Positions 10,379 through 19,623 are shown, counted from the first letter of the stretch. The stretch: 64,000 nt of DNA from JAOADN01 sp049323795 (GCA_049323795.1 JBMOOH010000046.1:1-64000), one strand, 5' to 3'. Numbers and translations: made by a program. The notes: generated by a model not told the origin, from the sequence alone.

Positions 10379-11629
10379 TCAATGCAGGTTGTGCTGGCTG
10401 CCCTTGCCTTCCTCGTCGATGAGGTGGCCGGTCAGGAAGCGGTCGAGGCGGTAGCGGCGGGCGACGGGGTGGGGTTCTCCGGTGGCCATCAGATGGGCCA
10501 TGCACCATCCGCTGGCGGGCACGGCCTTGAAGCCGCCGTAGTTCCAGCCGCAGTCGATGAAGAGACCGTCGATATGCGTCCTGTCGATGATTGGCGAGCC
10601 GTCGGGCGACATGTCCATGATGCCCCCCCAGGACCGCAGGACGCGGGCCTTGCCGATCATGGGCATCAGGCTCATCCCGGCCTCCATGACGTGCTCGACC
10701 ATGGGCAGGTTCCCCCGCGCCGCATAGGAGGCATAGAAGTCGAGGTCGCCGCCGAAGACGAGGCCGCCCTTGTCGGACTGGCTGATGTAGAAGTGACCCA
10801 TGCCGAAGCTGACCACGTGGTGGATGACGGGCTTCAGCCCCTCGGTCACGAAGGCCTGCAGGACATGGGACTCGATCGGCAGCCGCATCCCGGCCATCGC
10901 CGCGACCTGGCCCGAGCGGCCGGCTACGACAATTCCAACCTTCTTGGCCCGGATCGCGCCCCGGCTGGTCCGGACGCCTTTCACTTTCCCGCCATCTATG
11001 TCGATGCCCGTCACTTCGCAGTTCTGGATCAGGTCGACGCCCCGGCTGTCCGCGCCGCGCGCATAACCCCAGGCCACGGCGTCGTGCCGTGCCGTGCCGC
11101 CGCGCGGGTGGAGGAGGCCCCCGTAGACTGGGAAGCGGTGGTTGTCGAAGTCGAGGTAGGGCAGATGCCGTCGCACGCCTTCGCGGTCAAGGAGGATCGC
11201 GTCGTCGCCCTGGTTGATCATCGCGTTGCCGCGGCGGGCGAAGGCGTCGCGCTGGCCGTCGGAGTGGAAGAGGTTGATGAGACCCCTCTGGGAATGCATC
11301 ACGTTGTAGTTCAGCTCGGACTCGAGCCCTTCCCACAGCTTCAGAGAATGGCTGTAGAATTCCTGGTTGCCGGGCAGGAAGTAGTTGGCGCGCACGATGG
11401 TCGTGTTGCGGCCCACGTTGCCGCCCCCGAGGTAGCCCTTTTCCAAGACCGCAACGTTCCGGATGCCGTGGTTCCTGGCCAGGTAATAGGCCGTCGAGAG
11501 CCCATGGCCGCCGCCCCCGATGATGACCACGTCGTATTCGGTCTTGGGCTCGGGGTTGCGCCAGACGGGTTTCCAGCCCTTGTTGCCCAGCAGCCCTTCC
11601 GCGATGACCTTGAAGCCCGAGTAGCCCAT
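10379..11629 (-). CDS. soxB: Sarcosine oxidase beta subunit
   Basis: A 416-residue FAD-dependent subunit carrying the sarcosine oxidation site. The start is the ATG at 11627-11629 (MGYSGFKVIAEGLLGNKGW), the conserved family N-terminus; the open frame upstream is non-conserved. The FAD motif is DVVIIGGGGHGLSTAYYLAR at about residues 32-52. The segment HPRGGTARHDAVAWG contains the histidine expected to carry covalent FMN. The C-terminus GGFKAVPASGWCMAHLMATG is also typical. It is the first gene of soxBDAG; no dedicated regulator lies beside the operon. Confidence 0.97.
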   Translation of the reverse strand: MGYSGFKVIAEGLLGNKGWKPVWRNPEPKTEYDVVIIGGGGHGLSTAYYLARNHGIRNVAVLEKGYLGGGNVGRNTTIVRANYFLPGNQEFYSHSLKLWEGLESELNYNVMHSQRGLINLFHSDGQRDAFARRGNAMINQGDDAILLDREGVRRHLPYLDFDNHRFPVYGGLLHPRGGTARHDAVAWGYARGADSRGVDLIQNCEVTGIDIDGGKVKGVRTSRGAIRAKKVGIVVAGRSGQVAAMAGMRLPIESHVLQAFVTEGLKPVIHHVVSFGMGHFYISQSDKGGLVFGGDLDFYASYAARGNLPMVEHVMEAGMSLMPMIGKARVLRSWGGIMDMSPDGSPIIDRTHIDGLFIDCGWNYGGFKAVPASGWCMAHLMATGEPHPVARRYRLDRFLTGHLIDEEGKGSQHNLH

Positions 11630-11713
11630 TTCCGCCTCGCACGTCCGGCCGGGACGTCGCCCCTGCGTCACCCTGCCCCTCCGTGACACTACCAACAGTG
11701 CCGGGAAGTCCAA

Positions 11714-11746
11714 GGCCCTTTGCGACATTCGCTGTCGCAAAGGGCC
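11714..11746. terminator. Strong hairpin between the pilus genes and soxB
   Basis: A perfect 14-bp stem, GGCCCTTTGCGACA (11714-11727) and TGTCGCAAAGGGCC (11733-11746), with loop TTCGC. It lies in the 238-base gap downstream of the minus-strand TadG-like gene and 84 bases upstream of soxB. No U-tract follows, so it could be a factor-assisted terminator, an attenuator or a protein-binding palindrome. Nothing else was recognised in the gap. Confidence 0.5.
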
Positions 11747-11867
11747 CGCCCTTCGGCGCGCTGCACCCGGCGTCGGACCAGACCCGGGGGGGCGTCCCGT
11801 CAATCCGGTCGCCGCAGGACAGGAACGCCCGGGGCAAGCCGGGCCGCCCAGCCGGGATTTCGCCTGC

Positions 11868-13169
11868 TCAGCCGACGATCCGGTAGTAGTCGAGTTCGAA
11901 GTTGTCCTCCATGCCGTTGCCGCACAGGCCCATCGACATGTTGGAGGTCCCCGAGATCGTGCCGCCTGCCACGATCGATGCGCCTTCGATCCCGTCGGCG
12001 TTGGCGGCGAACTCAACATCGCCGGCCGCGATGATCTGGCCGCCGTAGATCTGCATGTTCGCGGCGACCTTCAGCCCGCCGAGCGTCAGAAGCTGCGCGC
12101 CTCCGCCCGTTGCGCACGTGTCGTCCCTGCCGATCTGGACCTGCGAGGCGTAGAAGGACTGCGCATCCGTGCTGGTGTTGCCGAGCACCACGTCCTCGAG
12201 GATGACCCCGTTCGAGAAGGTCACCGGGCAGGACGAGATGATCACGACGTTCTTGTAGGTTCCGCTGTTCAGCGTCACCTTGTTGCCCTGGTTGCACGTC
12301 AGCCTGTGGATGCGTCCCTGGGTGAAGTTGCTGGTGGACAGCGTCTTGCCCGACACGTTGATGACGGTCCCGCTGGTGATGTAGTCGGGCCGATAGGTCG
12401 TCTCGCCCGCCAGAAGGCTCGTGATCATCGGCTGGATCCGCTTGACGATGCGGATCTGGTAGAAGGCTTCGCGCAGGGCCTGCTCGAGGCCCGCGTTCTT
12501 GGTGAAGCCCGACGCCGGCAGGTCCAGGTTGTCGGTGTTGGGCATCGACACCACGGTTCCGGCCTCGAAGTAGTTGTTCTGGTTCACCGAGATGTAGGTG
12601 TTCGAGTGCAGGCAGAAGCCGTTGTAGAATCCGTTGTTCGACTGGATGTCCACCACATCCTCGGCGACGAAGCCTTCTCGCAGGCAGGCCGGGCGGTAGG
12701 TTTCGGCGATCGAGGTCGTCGTGACGTCCCAGTCCTCGAGCCCGGCGAACTGCAGCAGGTAGGGGGAGACACCGTTCCCGCGCGCGGTGTCGCGCTGGGC
12801 CGTGACCTTGACGGCCGACTTCGACGCGGCGTTCGGGGTGAACACCCTGGCCTCGTCGTCCCATGTCCCGAACTGCACGTCCGCGACCTTGACGGCCTGT
12901 CCGCTCTCGGGGTTGCCCGCGAGGTTGAACGAGGCGATCTCCAGAGCCTTGTTCGTGGCTTCGGCGGCGGTGTAGGTCGCCCTGTTGTACAGCGCTGCGT
13001 GACTCGCCGTGTCGGCCGCGATCTGAAGCTCGGTCCGGACCTTGTAGGCGTTGGCGACGTCCAGTGACAGGCCGAGCAGGCTCGCAAGCATGACGAACAT
13101 GAACAGGTTGAAGACGGTCATGGCGCCGTCCTCGGTCCGTGCAAAACGGCGCATCGCTTGGTTCGGCAT
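11868..13169 (-). CDS. TadG-like Flp/Tad pilus assembly protein
   Basis: A 433-residue protein with the TadG-type N-terminus. A short basic segment and TEDGAMTVFNLFMFVMLASL give one membrane helix (about residues 14-38), then the conserved SLDVANAYKVRTELQIAADTASHAA. The remainder is a long periplasmic domain rich in Asn, Thr and Gly with beta-repeat character (NVSGKTLSTSNFTQG, SGTYKNVVIISSCPVTFSNG). Tad systems build Flp pili for surface adhesion, and TadG anchors the assembly. It starts two bases after the TadE-like gene ends, so the two are co-transcribed. No VWA MIDAS motif is seen, unlike the TadG-like protein at 15,682. Confidence 0.85.
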   Translation of the reverse strand: MPNQAMRRFARTEDGAMTVFNLFMFVMLASLLGLSLDVANAYKVRTELQIAADTASHAALYNRATYTAAEATNKALEIASFNLAGNPESGQAVKVADVQFGTWDDEARVFTPNAASKSAVKVTAQRDTARGNGVSPYLLQFAGLEDWDVTTTSIAETYRPACLREGFVAEDVVDIQSNNGFYNGFCLHSNTYISVNQNNYFEAGTVVSMPNTDNLDLPASGFTKNAGLEQALREAFYQIRIVKRIQPMITSLLAGETTYRPDYITSGTVINVSGKTLSTSNFTQGRIHRLTCNQGNKVTLNSGTYKNVVIISSCPVTFSNGVILEDVVLGNTSTDAQSFYASQVQIGRDDTCATGGGAQLLTLGGLKVAANMQIYGGQIIAAGDVEFAANADGIEGASIVAGGTISGTSNMSMGLCGNGMEDNFELDYYRIVG

Positions 13170-13170
13170 G

Positions 13171-13581
13171 CTATTGCTCCGCGTACTGCTGGCTGCGAAC
13201 GTTGATGTTCATCGACATGATCTTCGACACAGTTCCGATGGCGACGACGCTCGAGACCGGAACGCTGACGTCGGCGGTGATGATCCCGTTGGTCACGTCG
13301 ACCTTGGCGCTCACGTTCTTGTAGTTCGGAAGCATCTTGACGATGGCTGCCTGGGCATCGGCAGTGGACGTGATCCGCCCGACCGAGATCGCGCGGTTGA
13401 CGTCCTGCGCGACCCTCAGGATCCGGCTGTTCGCATGGAAGACGAGCGAAACGTCGGTCGCGAAGGCAATCATGAGCACGAAGAACGGAAGCCAGAGAAC
13501 AGCTTCGACTGTCACGGCGCCGTCCTGTCTTCTCGAGAAGGACCTGATACGTCGGATCCGCAACTTCGGGAAAAGTACCAT
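13171..13581 (-). CDS. TadE-like pseudopilin
   Basis: A 136-residue protein chosen to start at the ATG at 13579-13581, which has GAGGAG nine bases upstream; an ATG at 13608 is an alternative. The N-terminus has the TadE pattern: a basic stretch, then RQDGAVTVEAVLWLPFFVLMIAF with the prepilin-like G...E pair at the start of a hydrophobic helix. The rest is a small beta-rich periplasmic domain (VDVTNGIITADVSVPVSSV). TadE-type minor pseudopilins belong to Flp pilus machines. It is the promoter-proximal gene of the pair with the TadG-like gene. Confidence 0.82.
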   Translation of the reverse strand: MVLFPKLRIRRIRSFSRRQDGAVTVEAVLWLPFFVLMIAFATDVSLVFHANSRILRVAQDVNRAISVGRITSTADAQAAIVKMLPNYKNVSAKVDVTNGIITADVSVPVSSVVAIGTVSKIMSMNINVRSQQYAEQ

Positions 13582-13923
13582 CACACGCTTCTCCTCGACT
13601 GTGGCCATGGACTCACGCAGCCGACCGATCAGCGCCCCCGCCTCGCCATACTTGCCGCAGCATCTGTGGCGGAATTGGGGCGCTCCGGACAATCCGCGTG
13701 ATTTCGGGGGTTTGTCTCTGCGAGGGGGAACTCGTGAGAATCCAGGAAAACAAGGGGTCTGGGCAGCCCGTTTCGCCAGCGTTAACGGTCTGTTCTTGCT
13801 CACGCGCGGAACCGGCCGGACATCATGGCCGGAATTCCGCGTCCAGCCCAGGGCGGACCACCGGCGGCGGGAAAGGACGGAAGGATCCGAGTCGATTCCG
13901 CGGCGCGTGGAATCCGGCTGTCC
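13582..13923. other. Intergenic stretch without a recognised gene
   Basis: This stretch lies between the TadE-like gene and the end of gdhA, both on the minus strand. Open frames here are uninterrupted only because of high GC and show no family resemblance. It should contain the promoter of the minus-strand tad pair and the terminator of the glutamate dehydrogenase gene, but I see no clear motif. Confidence 0.4.
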
Positions 13924-15354
13924 CTACAGGCCCTTGGCCGTATAGCTTGCCGCGACCCGGCCGATGGCGACGATGTAGGCCGCCATTCTCAGGTCGGTCA
14001 CGTCGTGCCGCCCCAGCCAGAGTTCGCGCATGGACTGGTAGGCGATCCGCATCGTGTCATCGAGTCCCGACCGCACAAGCTCCAGCTCGTCGGCCCCGCG
14101 CAGATAGCGGTCCTTGAAATCGGGCGACAGCGTCCAGCCCAGTCCCTTGTCCGCCGAAAGCCGCTCCAGCTCCTCGACGAGCAGCATGTGCCGCGCCTCT
14201 TCCTGACGGCGCTGCATCCGGCCGAAGCGGATGTGGCTGAGGTTCTTCACCCATTCGAAGTAGCTGACGGTCACACCGCCCGCGTTGGCGTAGAGGTCGG
14301 GGATGATGACGACCCCCCGGGTGCGCAGGATCTCGTCGGCCCCGGCGGTGATCGGCCCGTTCGCGGCCTCGACGATCAGCGGCGCGCGGATGCTCCCCGC
14401 ATTGCCGATATGGATCACGCCTTCTAGGGCCGCGGGGATGAGGATGTCGCACTCTGCCTCGAGAAGCGCCGCGCCGTTCTGGTGGTACTCGGCGCCCGGA
14501 AAATCCCTGACGCCGCCGGTGTCCCGCATGTGCCGGTGCACAGCCTCGACATCGAGCCCCGCAGGGTTGGAAATCGCGCCGTCACGCTCGATGATCGCGA
14601 CGACGACGGCACCGTCCTCTTCGGAGAGGAACTTGGCGGCATGGTAGCCCACGTTCCCGAATCCCTGCACGATCACACGCTTGCCGTCGAGATCGCCCGA
14701 CAGCCTGGCCCGGGCGCGGTCTTCGGAGTGCCGGAAGAACTCGCGCAACGCGAACTGCACGCCCCGTCCCGTTGCCTCCACCCGGCCGTGGATGCCGCCC
14801 GAGTTCAAGGGCTTGCCCGTCACGCAGGCGCGGGCGTTGATGTCGGTCGTGTTCATCCGCGCGTACTGGTCGGCAATCCAGGCCATCTCGCGCTCGCCCG
14901 TGCCCATGTCCGGGGCGGGGACGTTCTGGCTCGGGTTGATGAGGTCGCGCTTGATGAGCTCGTAGGCGAAGCGCCGCGTGATCTGCTCCAGCTCGTGCGT
15001 CTCGTACTGGCGTGGATCGACGCAGAGCCCGCCCTTCGCCCCGCCGAACGGCGCCTCGACCAGCGCGCACTTGTAGGTCATCAGCGCGGCAAGCGCTTCG
15101 ACCTCGTCTTGGTTCACCGACAGGGCAAACCGGATGCCGCCCTTGACCGGCTCGAAATGCTCGGAGTGGACGGACCTGTAGCCGGTGAAGGTTTCGATCC
15201 GGCCGCGCAGCCTGACGCCGAAGCGCACCGTGTAGGTCGAGTTGCAGACGCGAATCTTTTCTTCCAGCCCCGGCGAAAGATCCATCGCCGCGACGGCCCG
15301 GCTGAACATGAGATCCACCGACTGCCGGAAGCTCGGTTCACGGTCATGCTCCAT
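13924..15354 (-). CDS. Glu/Leu/Phe/Val dehydrogenase (glutamate dehydrogenase)
   Basis: A 476-residue protein that interconverts glutamate and 2-oxoglutarate plus ammonia. The start is the ATG at 15352-15354, preceded by GGGAGG. The catalytic N-domain has KGGIRFA, the lysine motif PFGGAKGGLCVDP and PDMGTGEREMAWIADQYA; the Rossmann domain has VIVQGFGNVGYHAAK. The length and the NTTDINARACVTGKP segment fit the NAD-linked GDH group rather than leucine dehydrogenases, but substrate specificity is inferred. It stands alone between two groups of pilus genes and is transcribed divergently from the plus-strand group. Confidence 0.93.
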   Translation of the reverse strand: MEHDREPSFRQSVDLMFSRAVAAMDLSPGLEEKIRVCNSTYTVRFGVRLRGRIETFTGYRSVHSEHFEPVKGGIRFALSVNQDEVEALAALMTYKCALVEAPFGGAKGGLCVDPRQYETHELEQITRRFAYELIKRDLINPSQNVPAPDMGTGEREMAWIADQYARMNTTDINARACVTGKPLNSGGIHGRVEATGRGVQFALREFFRHSEDRARARLSGDLDGKRVIVQGFGNVGYHAAKFLSEEDGAVVVAIIERDGAISNPAGLDVEAVHRHMRDTGGVRDFPGAEYHQNGAALLEAECDILIPAALEGVIHIGNAGSIRAPLIVEAANGPITAGADEILRTRGVVIIPDLYANAGGVTVSYFEWVKNLSHIRFGRMQRRQEEARHMLLVEELERLSADKGLGWTLSPDFKDRYLRGADELELVRSGLDDTMRIAYQSMRELWLGRHDVTDLRMAAYIVAIGRVAASYTAKGL

Positions 15355-15681
15355 CGGAAATCCTCCCTTGCGCGGGACACGCCGCCAGCCGCCGCCAGCC
15401 CCGACGGCACGACGAGCCCGCGTCCCGACTCGGGACACTAGAGGCAAGTCGTGAAGATTGCACCCTTCGCGGCGGGGCCGGCGAACGGGACGGGACCGCG
15501 CTTCCTGCGGGCGTCGTTTCCTTCATCCGGACAGTCCGCGCGGCAGGGCGCGGATGTTCCCGGTTCGCGGCAAATCCCCCTCCCCGGGCCCCCTTCGCCT
15601 CATTTTCGCCGCATCTCGACGGATAACTGCCGGCTCGGGCCAAGTAGCAGTCCGCCGCGATTCCGCCTGGGGAGACGAGTG
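15355..15681. other. Divergent intergenic region gdhA / tadG-like
   Basis: This gap of 327 bases separates the start of the minus-strand dehydrogenase gene from the plus-strand pilus gene. Both genes have good ribosome binding sites at its ends (GGGAGG; GGGGAGA). Promoters for both must lie here; I see no convincing consensus or operator. Confidence 0.4.
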
Positions 15682-17346
15682 ATGTTGAATTCGGGGTCGG
15701 TTTCAGTCGCAGCCATCAGGACGCGCCTGAACGGGCGCGCGGCGCGGTTCGGACGGGACGAAGAGGGCTCGCTCCTCATCTTCGGGCTCTACTGCTTCGT
15801 CATCATGCTGCTCGTCGCCGGGATCGCGCTCGACCTGATGCGCTTCGAGGAGCGCAGGACGACCCTTCAGAACACCGTCGACCGCGCGGTGCTCGCCGCG
15901 GCGGACCTGAACCAGACGCTCGAGCCGAAGGCCGTGGTCAAGGACTACTTCCTCAAGGCCGGGCTGACGCCGCCCAAGGACTCGGACATCACCGTCGATC
16001 AGGGGGCGTTCAACGAATGGCGCACCGTGCAGGCGAGCGTGACGGAACAGATGCCCACCTGGTTCATGAACATGGTCGGCGTCAAGGAACTGACCACCCC
16101 TGCGGACAGCACCGCGGAGGAGCGCATCGGCCAGGTCGAGATCTCGCTTGTCCTCGACGTGTCCGGGTCCATGGACTCGAACAACCGCCTCATCAACCTG
16201 AAGCCCGCGGCCAAGGAGTTCATCGACACGATGTTCGACTCGGTCGAGGCCGGCAAGCTTTCGATGTCGATCGTCACCTACGACACCCAGGTCAGCGTCG
16301 GCCCCGAGCTGATGCAGTATTTCAACGTGACTGCCCCGCACACGAAGTCCTACTGCATGGAATTCGATGCCGCCGACTTCAGGACCACCTCGATGAGCTT
16401 CGGCTTCGGCCCGACGGACCGCGTCTACCGGCGGAACGGGAACTTCGATCCCTTCTACTCGAGCATTCCTCCCTCGCTCTACAACTGCTCGCAGGCGCGC
16501 AAGCGGGACATCATGCCCTTCTCGGGCGACCGCACCGCGCTCAAGGCGGTGATCGACGGTCTGACCGCCGACGGGAACACCTCGATCGACATCGCGATGA
16601 AATGGGGGACGGCCCTTCTCGATCCGTCGATGCAGGGCGTCGTCGACTCCTACATCGCGGCGGGCAAGCGCCCGGCCCAGTTCGGCGACCGTCCCTACGC
16701 CTACAACAACAAGGAAGCCCTGAAGGTCGTCGTGGTGATGACCGACGGCGCCAACACAACCGAGTACAAGCTGAAGCCCAACTACCAGCAGGGCAACTCG
16801 ATCATCATGGGGAACTCGAGCTTCGCGGCGAACTCGACGTCCAGGTCGCAGTTCTCGATCTACAACGCCGCGACCAACCTGTACTATATCATGGCCACCG
16901 GCCAATGGCGCGCCCAGCCCTACGGCGACGGGTCGGTCACCACCTGCGGGAGGTCGTCCTGCACGACCACCGCCGACCCTGGCGACGCGATTCCCCTGAC
17001 CTGGCCGGAGGTGTGGCAGAAGGCTTCGGTACGCTGGGTGGCCGACTATCTCATCAGCCCCGCCTTCGGCACCACGGTGCGCAACGCGTGGCGCCCCGGC
17101 GGCGGCGAGACGGTCGATGCGATCGCCGCGGTCAAGGATGCCCAGACGCAGGACATCTGCACCGCGGCAAAATCCCGCGGCGTGACGATCTTCTCGATCG
17201 GCTTCGAGGCGCCGACGCAGGGTCAGACGCTTCTGCGCAACTGCGCCAGTTCGCCCGCGCACTACTATTCCGCCACGACCGTCGACATCTCGACCGCCTT
17301 CTCGGCGATCGCGAGCTCGATCAACAAGCTCCGGCTGACGAACTGA
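15682..17346 (+). CDS. TadG-like pilus protein with von Willebrand factor A domain
   Basis: A 554-residue protein starting at the ATG at 15682, just after GGGGAGA. The N-terminus has the Tad-type helix (DEEGSLLIFGLYCFVIMLLVAG) followed by IALDLMRFEERRTTLQNTVDRAVLAA. From about residue 150 a VWA domain begins with the MIDAS signature SLVLDVSGSMDS and continues to VVVMTDGAN. The middle is expanded by a Cys- and Asn-containing insertion. Such proteins sit in the inner membrane with the VWA domain in the periplasm and may act as tip or assembly components of Flp pili. It is followed after two bases by a TadE gene. Confidence 0.88.
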   Translation: MLNSGSVSVAAIRTRLNGRAARFGRDEEGSLLIFGLYCFVIMLLVAGIALDLMRFEERRTTLQNTVDRAVLAAADLNQTLEPKAVVKDYFLKAGLTPPKDSDITVDQGAFNEWRTVQASVTEQMPTWFMNMVGVKELTTPADSTAEERIGQVEISLVLDVSGSMDSNNRLINLKPAAKEFIDTMFDSVEAGKLSMSIVTYDTQVSVGPELMQYFNVTAPHTKSYCMEFDAADFRTTSMSFGFGPTDRVYRRNGNFDPFYSSIPPSLYNCSQARKRDIMPFSGDRTALKAVIDGLTADGNTSIDIAMKWGTALLDPSMQGVVDSYIAAGKRPAQFGDRPYAYNNKEALKVVVVMTDGANTTEYKLKPNYQQGNSIIMGNSSFAANSTSRSQFSIYNAATNLYYIMATGQWRAQPYGDGSVTTCGRSSCTTTADPGDAIPLTWPEVWQKASVRWVADYLISPAFGTTVRNAWRPGGGETVDAIAAVKDAQTQDICTAAKSRGVTIFSIGFEAPTQGQTLLRNCASSPAHYYSATTVDISTAFSAIASSINKLRLTN

Positions 17347-17348
17347 GG

Positions 17349-17903
17349 ATGGACCGGGTGATGCACAGGCTCCGGACATGGCTGCGCGGTGCGGCGCGCG
17401 ACGACGAGGGGTCATCGACCATTCCCTTCGTCATCTTCGCGCCGTTCTTCCTGATGCTGGTGCTGTCCTCGGTCGAGATGGGCGTGCTCATGATCCGCAG
17501 CGTCATGCTCGAGCGCGCCGTTGACATGTCTGTCCGCGGACTGCGGCTCGGAACCTACCAGCCGCCCAATCACGACACGCTCAAGAAGGACATCTGCAAC
17601 CTCGCAGGTATCATTCCCGACTGCCTGAACGTGCTTCTGGTGGAGCTTCGGCCTGTCAGCACCAGCACGTGGCAGCCGCTGTCGAGCGGCCCGACCTGCG
17701 TGGACCGCGCGGCGCCGATCCAGCCGGTGACGGAGTTCAACGCCGGCGCGAGCGACGAGATGATGCTGATCCGGGCCTGCGCCAAGTTCGACCCGCTCTT
17801 CCCGACGGCCGGGCTCGGCTTTTCCCTGCCGAAGGACAATACCGGAGCCTACGCGCTGATCGCCGCCACGGCCTTCGTCAACGAACCCGCGCCAGGAAGC
17901 TGA
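17349..17903 (+). CDS. TadE-like pilus protein
   Basis: A 184-residue protein with the TadE N-terminal pattern: a basic segment, then DDEGSSTIPFVIFAPFFLMLVLSSVEMGVLM, a single membrane helix, then a periplasmic part with two Cys pairs. The first ATG (17349) is two bases past the preceding stop; the ATG at 17361 is an equally possible start. The body contains NLAGIIPDCLNVLLVELRPV, typical of TadE/TadF proteins of Rhodobacteraceae. It is the middle gene of a three-gene operon, with the next gene starting two bases after its stop. Confidence 0.85.
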   Translation: MDRVMHRLRTWLRGAARDDEGSSTIPFVIFAPFFLMLVLSSVEMGVLMIRSVMLERAVDMSVRGLRLGTYQPPNHDTLKKDICNLAGIIPDCLNVLLVELRPVSTSTWQPLSSGPTCVDRAAPIQPVTEFNAGASDEMMLIRACAKFDPLFPTAGLGFSLPKDNTGAYALIAATAFVNEPAPGS

Positions 17904-17905
17904 CC

Positions 17906-18472
17906 ATGACCCTGCTCCGCAGACTTCGCGTCAGGCTTTCGTTCTTCGCCACCGATGGCCGCGGCTCCACCCCGATCGAAGGGGTGCTGGCCTCGACCTT
18001 CCTGCTCTGGTGGTACATGGCATCGTTCACGTTCTTCGACGCCTACCGCCAGAAGAACGTGAACCTGAAGGCCGCCTACACGATCGCCGACATGCTGTCG
18101 CGCCAGACCGAGACGGTCTCCCCGGCCTACATGAGGGGCCTGAACACCGTGTTCGACTACCTCACGTTCTCCAGCCAGCCGACCGTCCTGCGGGTGTCGA
18201 GCGTCTACTGGGACGCCGATCTGAACACCTACCGCATCGCCTGGTCGTATTCGACGAACACGACGAAGTATCCGGTCCAGACGGATGCCACGATCGCCCT
18301 CTCCAAGGACCGGATTCCGACGATGCCGGTGGGCGACACGGTGGTCCTGGTCGAAACCTTCATGGCCTTCAGCCCGGTGTTCAACGTGGGGCTGACACCC
18401 CGCTGGTACGACACGTTCATCACCACGCGCCCGCGTTTCGCGAGCCAGGTCGTCTTCGATCCGAACGCCTGA
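17906..18472 (+). CDS. TadE/TadF-like pilus protein
   Basis: A 188-residue protein starting at the ATG at 17906. Its N-terminus (TDGRGSTPIEGVLASTFLLWWYMASFTFFDAYR) follows the Tad minor pilin pattern with G and E before a hydrophobic helix. The periplasmic part has a beta-rich segment (VLRVSSVYWDADLNTYRIAWSYS) and the C-terminus VGLTPRWYDTFITTRPRFASQVVFD. It is the third gene of the plus-strand tad operon. The core Tad motor genes (tadA, tadB, tadC, rcpA) are not in the window, so the pilus must be encoded elsewhere or these proteins form a partial system. Confidence 0.82.
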   Translation: MTLLRRLRVRLSFFATDGRGSTPIEGVLASTFLLWWYMASFTFFDAYRQKNVNLKAAYTIADMLSRQTETVSPAYMRGLNTVFDYLTFSSQPTVLRVSSVYWDADLNTYRIAWSYSTNTTKYPVQTDATIALSKDRIPTMPVGDTVVLVETFMAFSPVFNVGLTPRWYDTFITTRPRFASQVVFDPNA

Positions 18473-18505
18473 CCGGCTGCCGGACGGCCGTCTGCCGGCT
18501 CTTCG

Positions 18506-19468
18506 TCAGCCCCGCCTGCCCTTCGGGACGATCTCGGCGCCGGGACCTTCGGGTTCGGTGTCCACGAGTTCCTGCGGGAAACCCTCGGCGAGGACCGACA
18601 GCCCCGTCGCCTCCTCGAGCCGCTCGATCACCCGGTCGGACTGCGCCCGTTCGCCGTAGCGCGCCTGCGCGTCGGTGAAGATGCGGATCATCAGCGGCGA
18701 GATCTCGAGCGGCACGCCATGCGCCTCGGCGATCTTCTGGAACAGCCCGATGTCCTTCTGGACCAGATCCATGGTGAAGTTCACGTCGCGCGACCCCGAC
18801 AGGATGAGCTGGCTTTCGGTCTCGTGCGTGAAGGAGTTGCCCGAGGAAATGCGGATCGCCTCGTAGGTCGTGGCAAGATCCATCCCGGCCGCCTTCATGG
18901 TCACCAGCGCCTCGCAGAGCGTCAGGAGATTCGCCGTGGCAAGGTAATTGGTCATCACCTTGAGCACGCTGGCCGACCCGAGCGGGCCCGTGTGGAGCAC
19001 GCTGCGCCCGACAATCGACAGGATCGGCAGCACCCGCTCGAAGGTCTCGCGGTCGCATCCGGCAAAGACCGAGATGTTGCCGGTTGCGGCGCGGTGGACC
19101 CCGCCCGAGACCGGCACGTCGGCCATGCGGCCGCCCCTGGCCACGATCTTTTCGTTCAGGCGCTTCACCTCGGCCTCGTCGGTGGTGGACATCTCGAGCC
19201 AGATGCGGCCCTCGCCCATGGCCTCCAGAAGTCCCCCCGGCCCCTCGACGACCGCCGCGGAGGCCTTCGGCGACGGCAGGCAGGTGATGACCGTGCCGCA
19301 GCGGGTCAGCATCTCGGCCGGCGCCGTGCCCGCCCGCGCCCCCCGCGCGACGAAATCCGCCACCCGCGCGGCGTCGAGGTCGAGGACGGTGAGATCGACG
19401 CCGTTGCGCAGCAACGTCCCGGCCAGGTTTCCCCCGGCGCTTCCCAATCCGATGAATCCGATCCTCAT
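18506..19468 (-). CDS. NAD(P)-dependent beta-hydroxyacid dehydrogenase (3-hydroxyisobutyrate dehydrogenase family)
   Basis: A 320-residue oxidoreductase starting at the ATG at 19466-19468, behind GGGGGAGAG. The N-terminal motif GFIGLGSAGGNLA binds the dinucleotide. DVPVSGGVHRAATGNISVFAG is the substrate-binding loop, and SVLKVMTNYLATANLL contains the catalytic Lys of the beta-hydroxyacid dehydrogenase family. The substrate cannot be told from sequence: hydroxyisobutyrate, tartronate semialdehyde, glyoxylate or a related acid. It is monocistronic, convergent with the pilus operon and divergent from a lipoprotein gene. Confidence 0.88.
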   Translation of the reverse strand: MRIGFIGLGSAGGNLAGTLLRNGVDLTVLDLDAARVADFVARGARAGTAPAEMLTRCGTVITCLPSPKASAAVVEGPGGLLEAMGEGRIWLEMSTTDEAEVKRLNEKIVARGGRMADVPVSGGVHRAATGNISVFAGCDRETFERVLPILSIVGRSVLHTGPLGSASVLKVMTNYLATANLLTLCEALVTMKAAGMDLATTYEAIRISSGNSFTHETESQLILSGSRDVNFTMDLVQKDIGLFQKIAEAHGVPLEISPLMIRIFTDAQARYGERAQSDRVIERLEEATGLSVLAEGFPQELVDTEPEGPGAEIVPKGRRG

Positions 19469-19623
19469 GCCGTCTCTCCCCCTGCTGGCACCGCGGACCA
19501 TCCACGTCTCAGGCGGGACGCGCACGTCTGGGAACGACATCCTGTGCCGCCCGGGACACATCGCCGGTCCAAGCCCCTTGTTGCGCCGGGGGTCCTGTCT
19601 CTTCTTGGTGGTCTCCTGTCTCT

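Noticed and set aside
18473..18505. GC-rich partial palindrome between converging pilus and dehydrogenase genes as a bidirectional terminator
   Set aside because: The stem is interrupted and no T-tract is present on either side; too weak to call.
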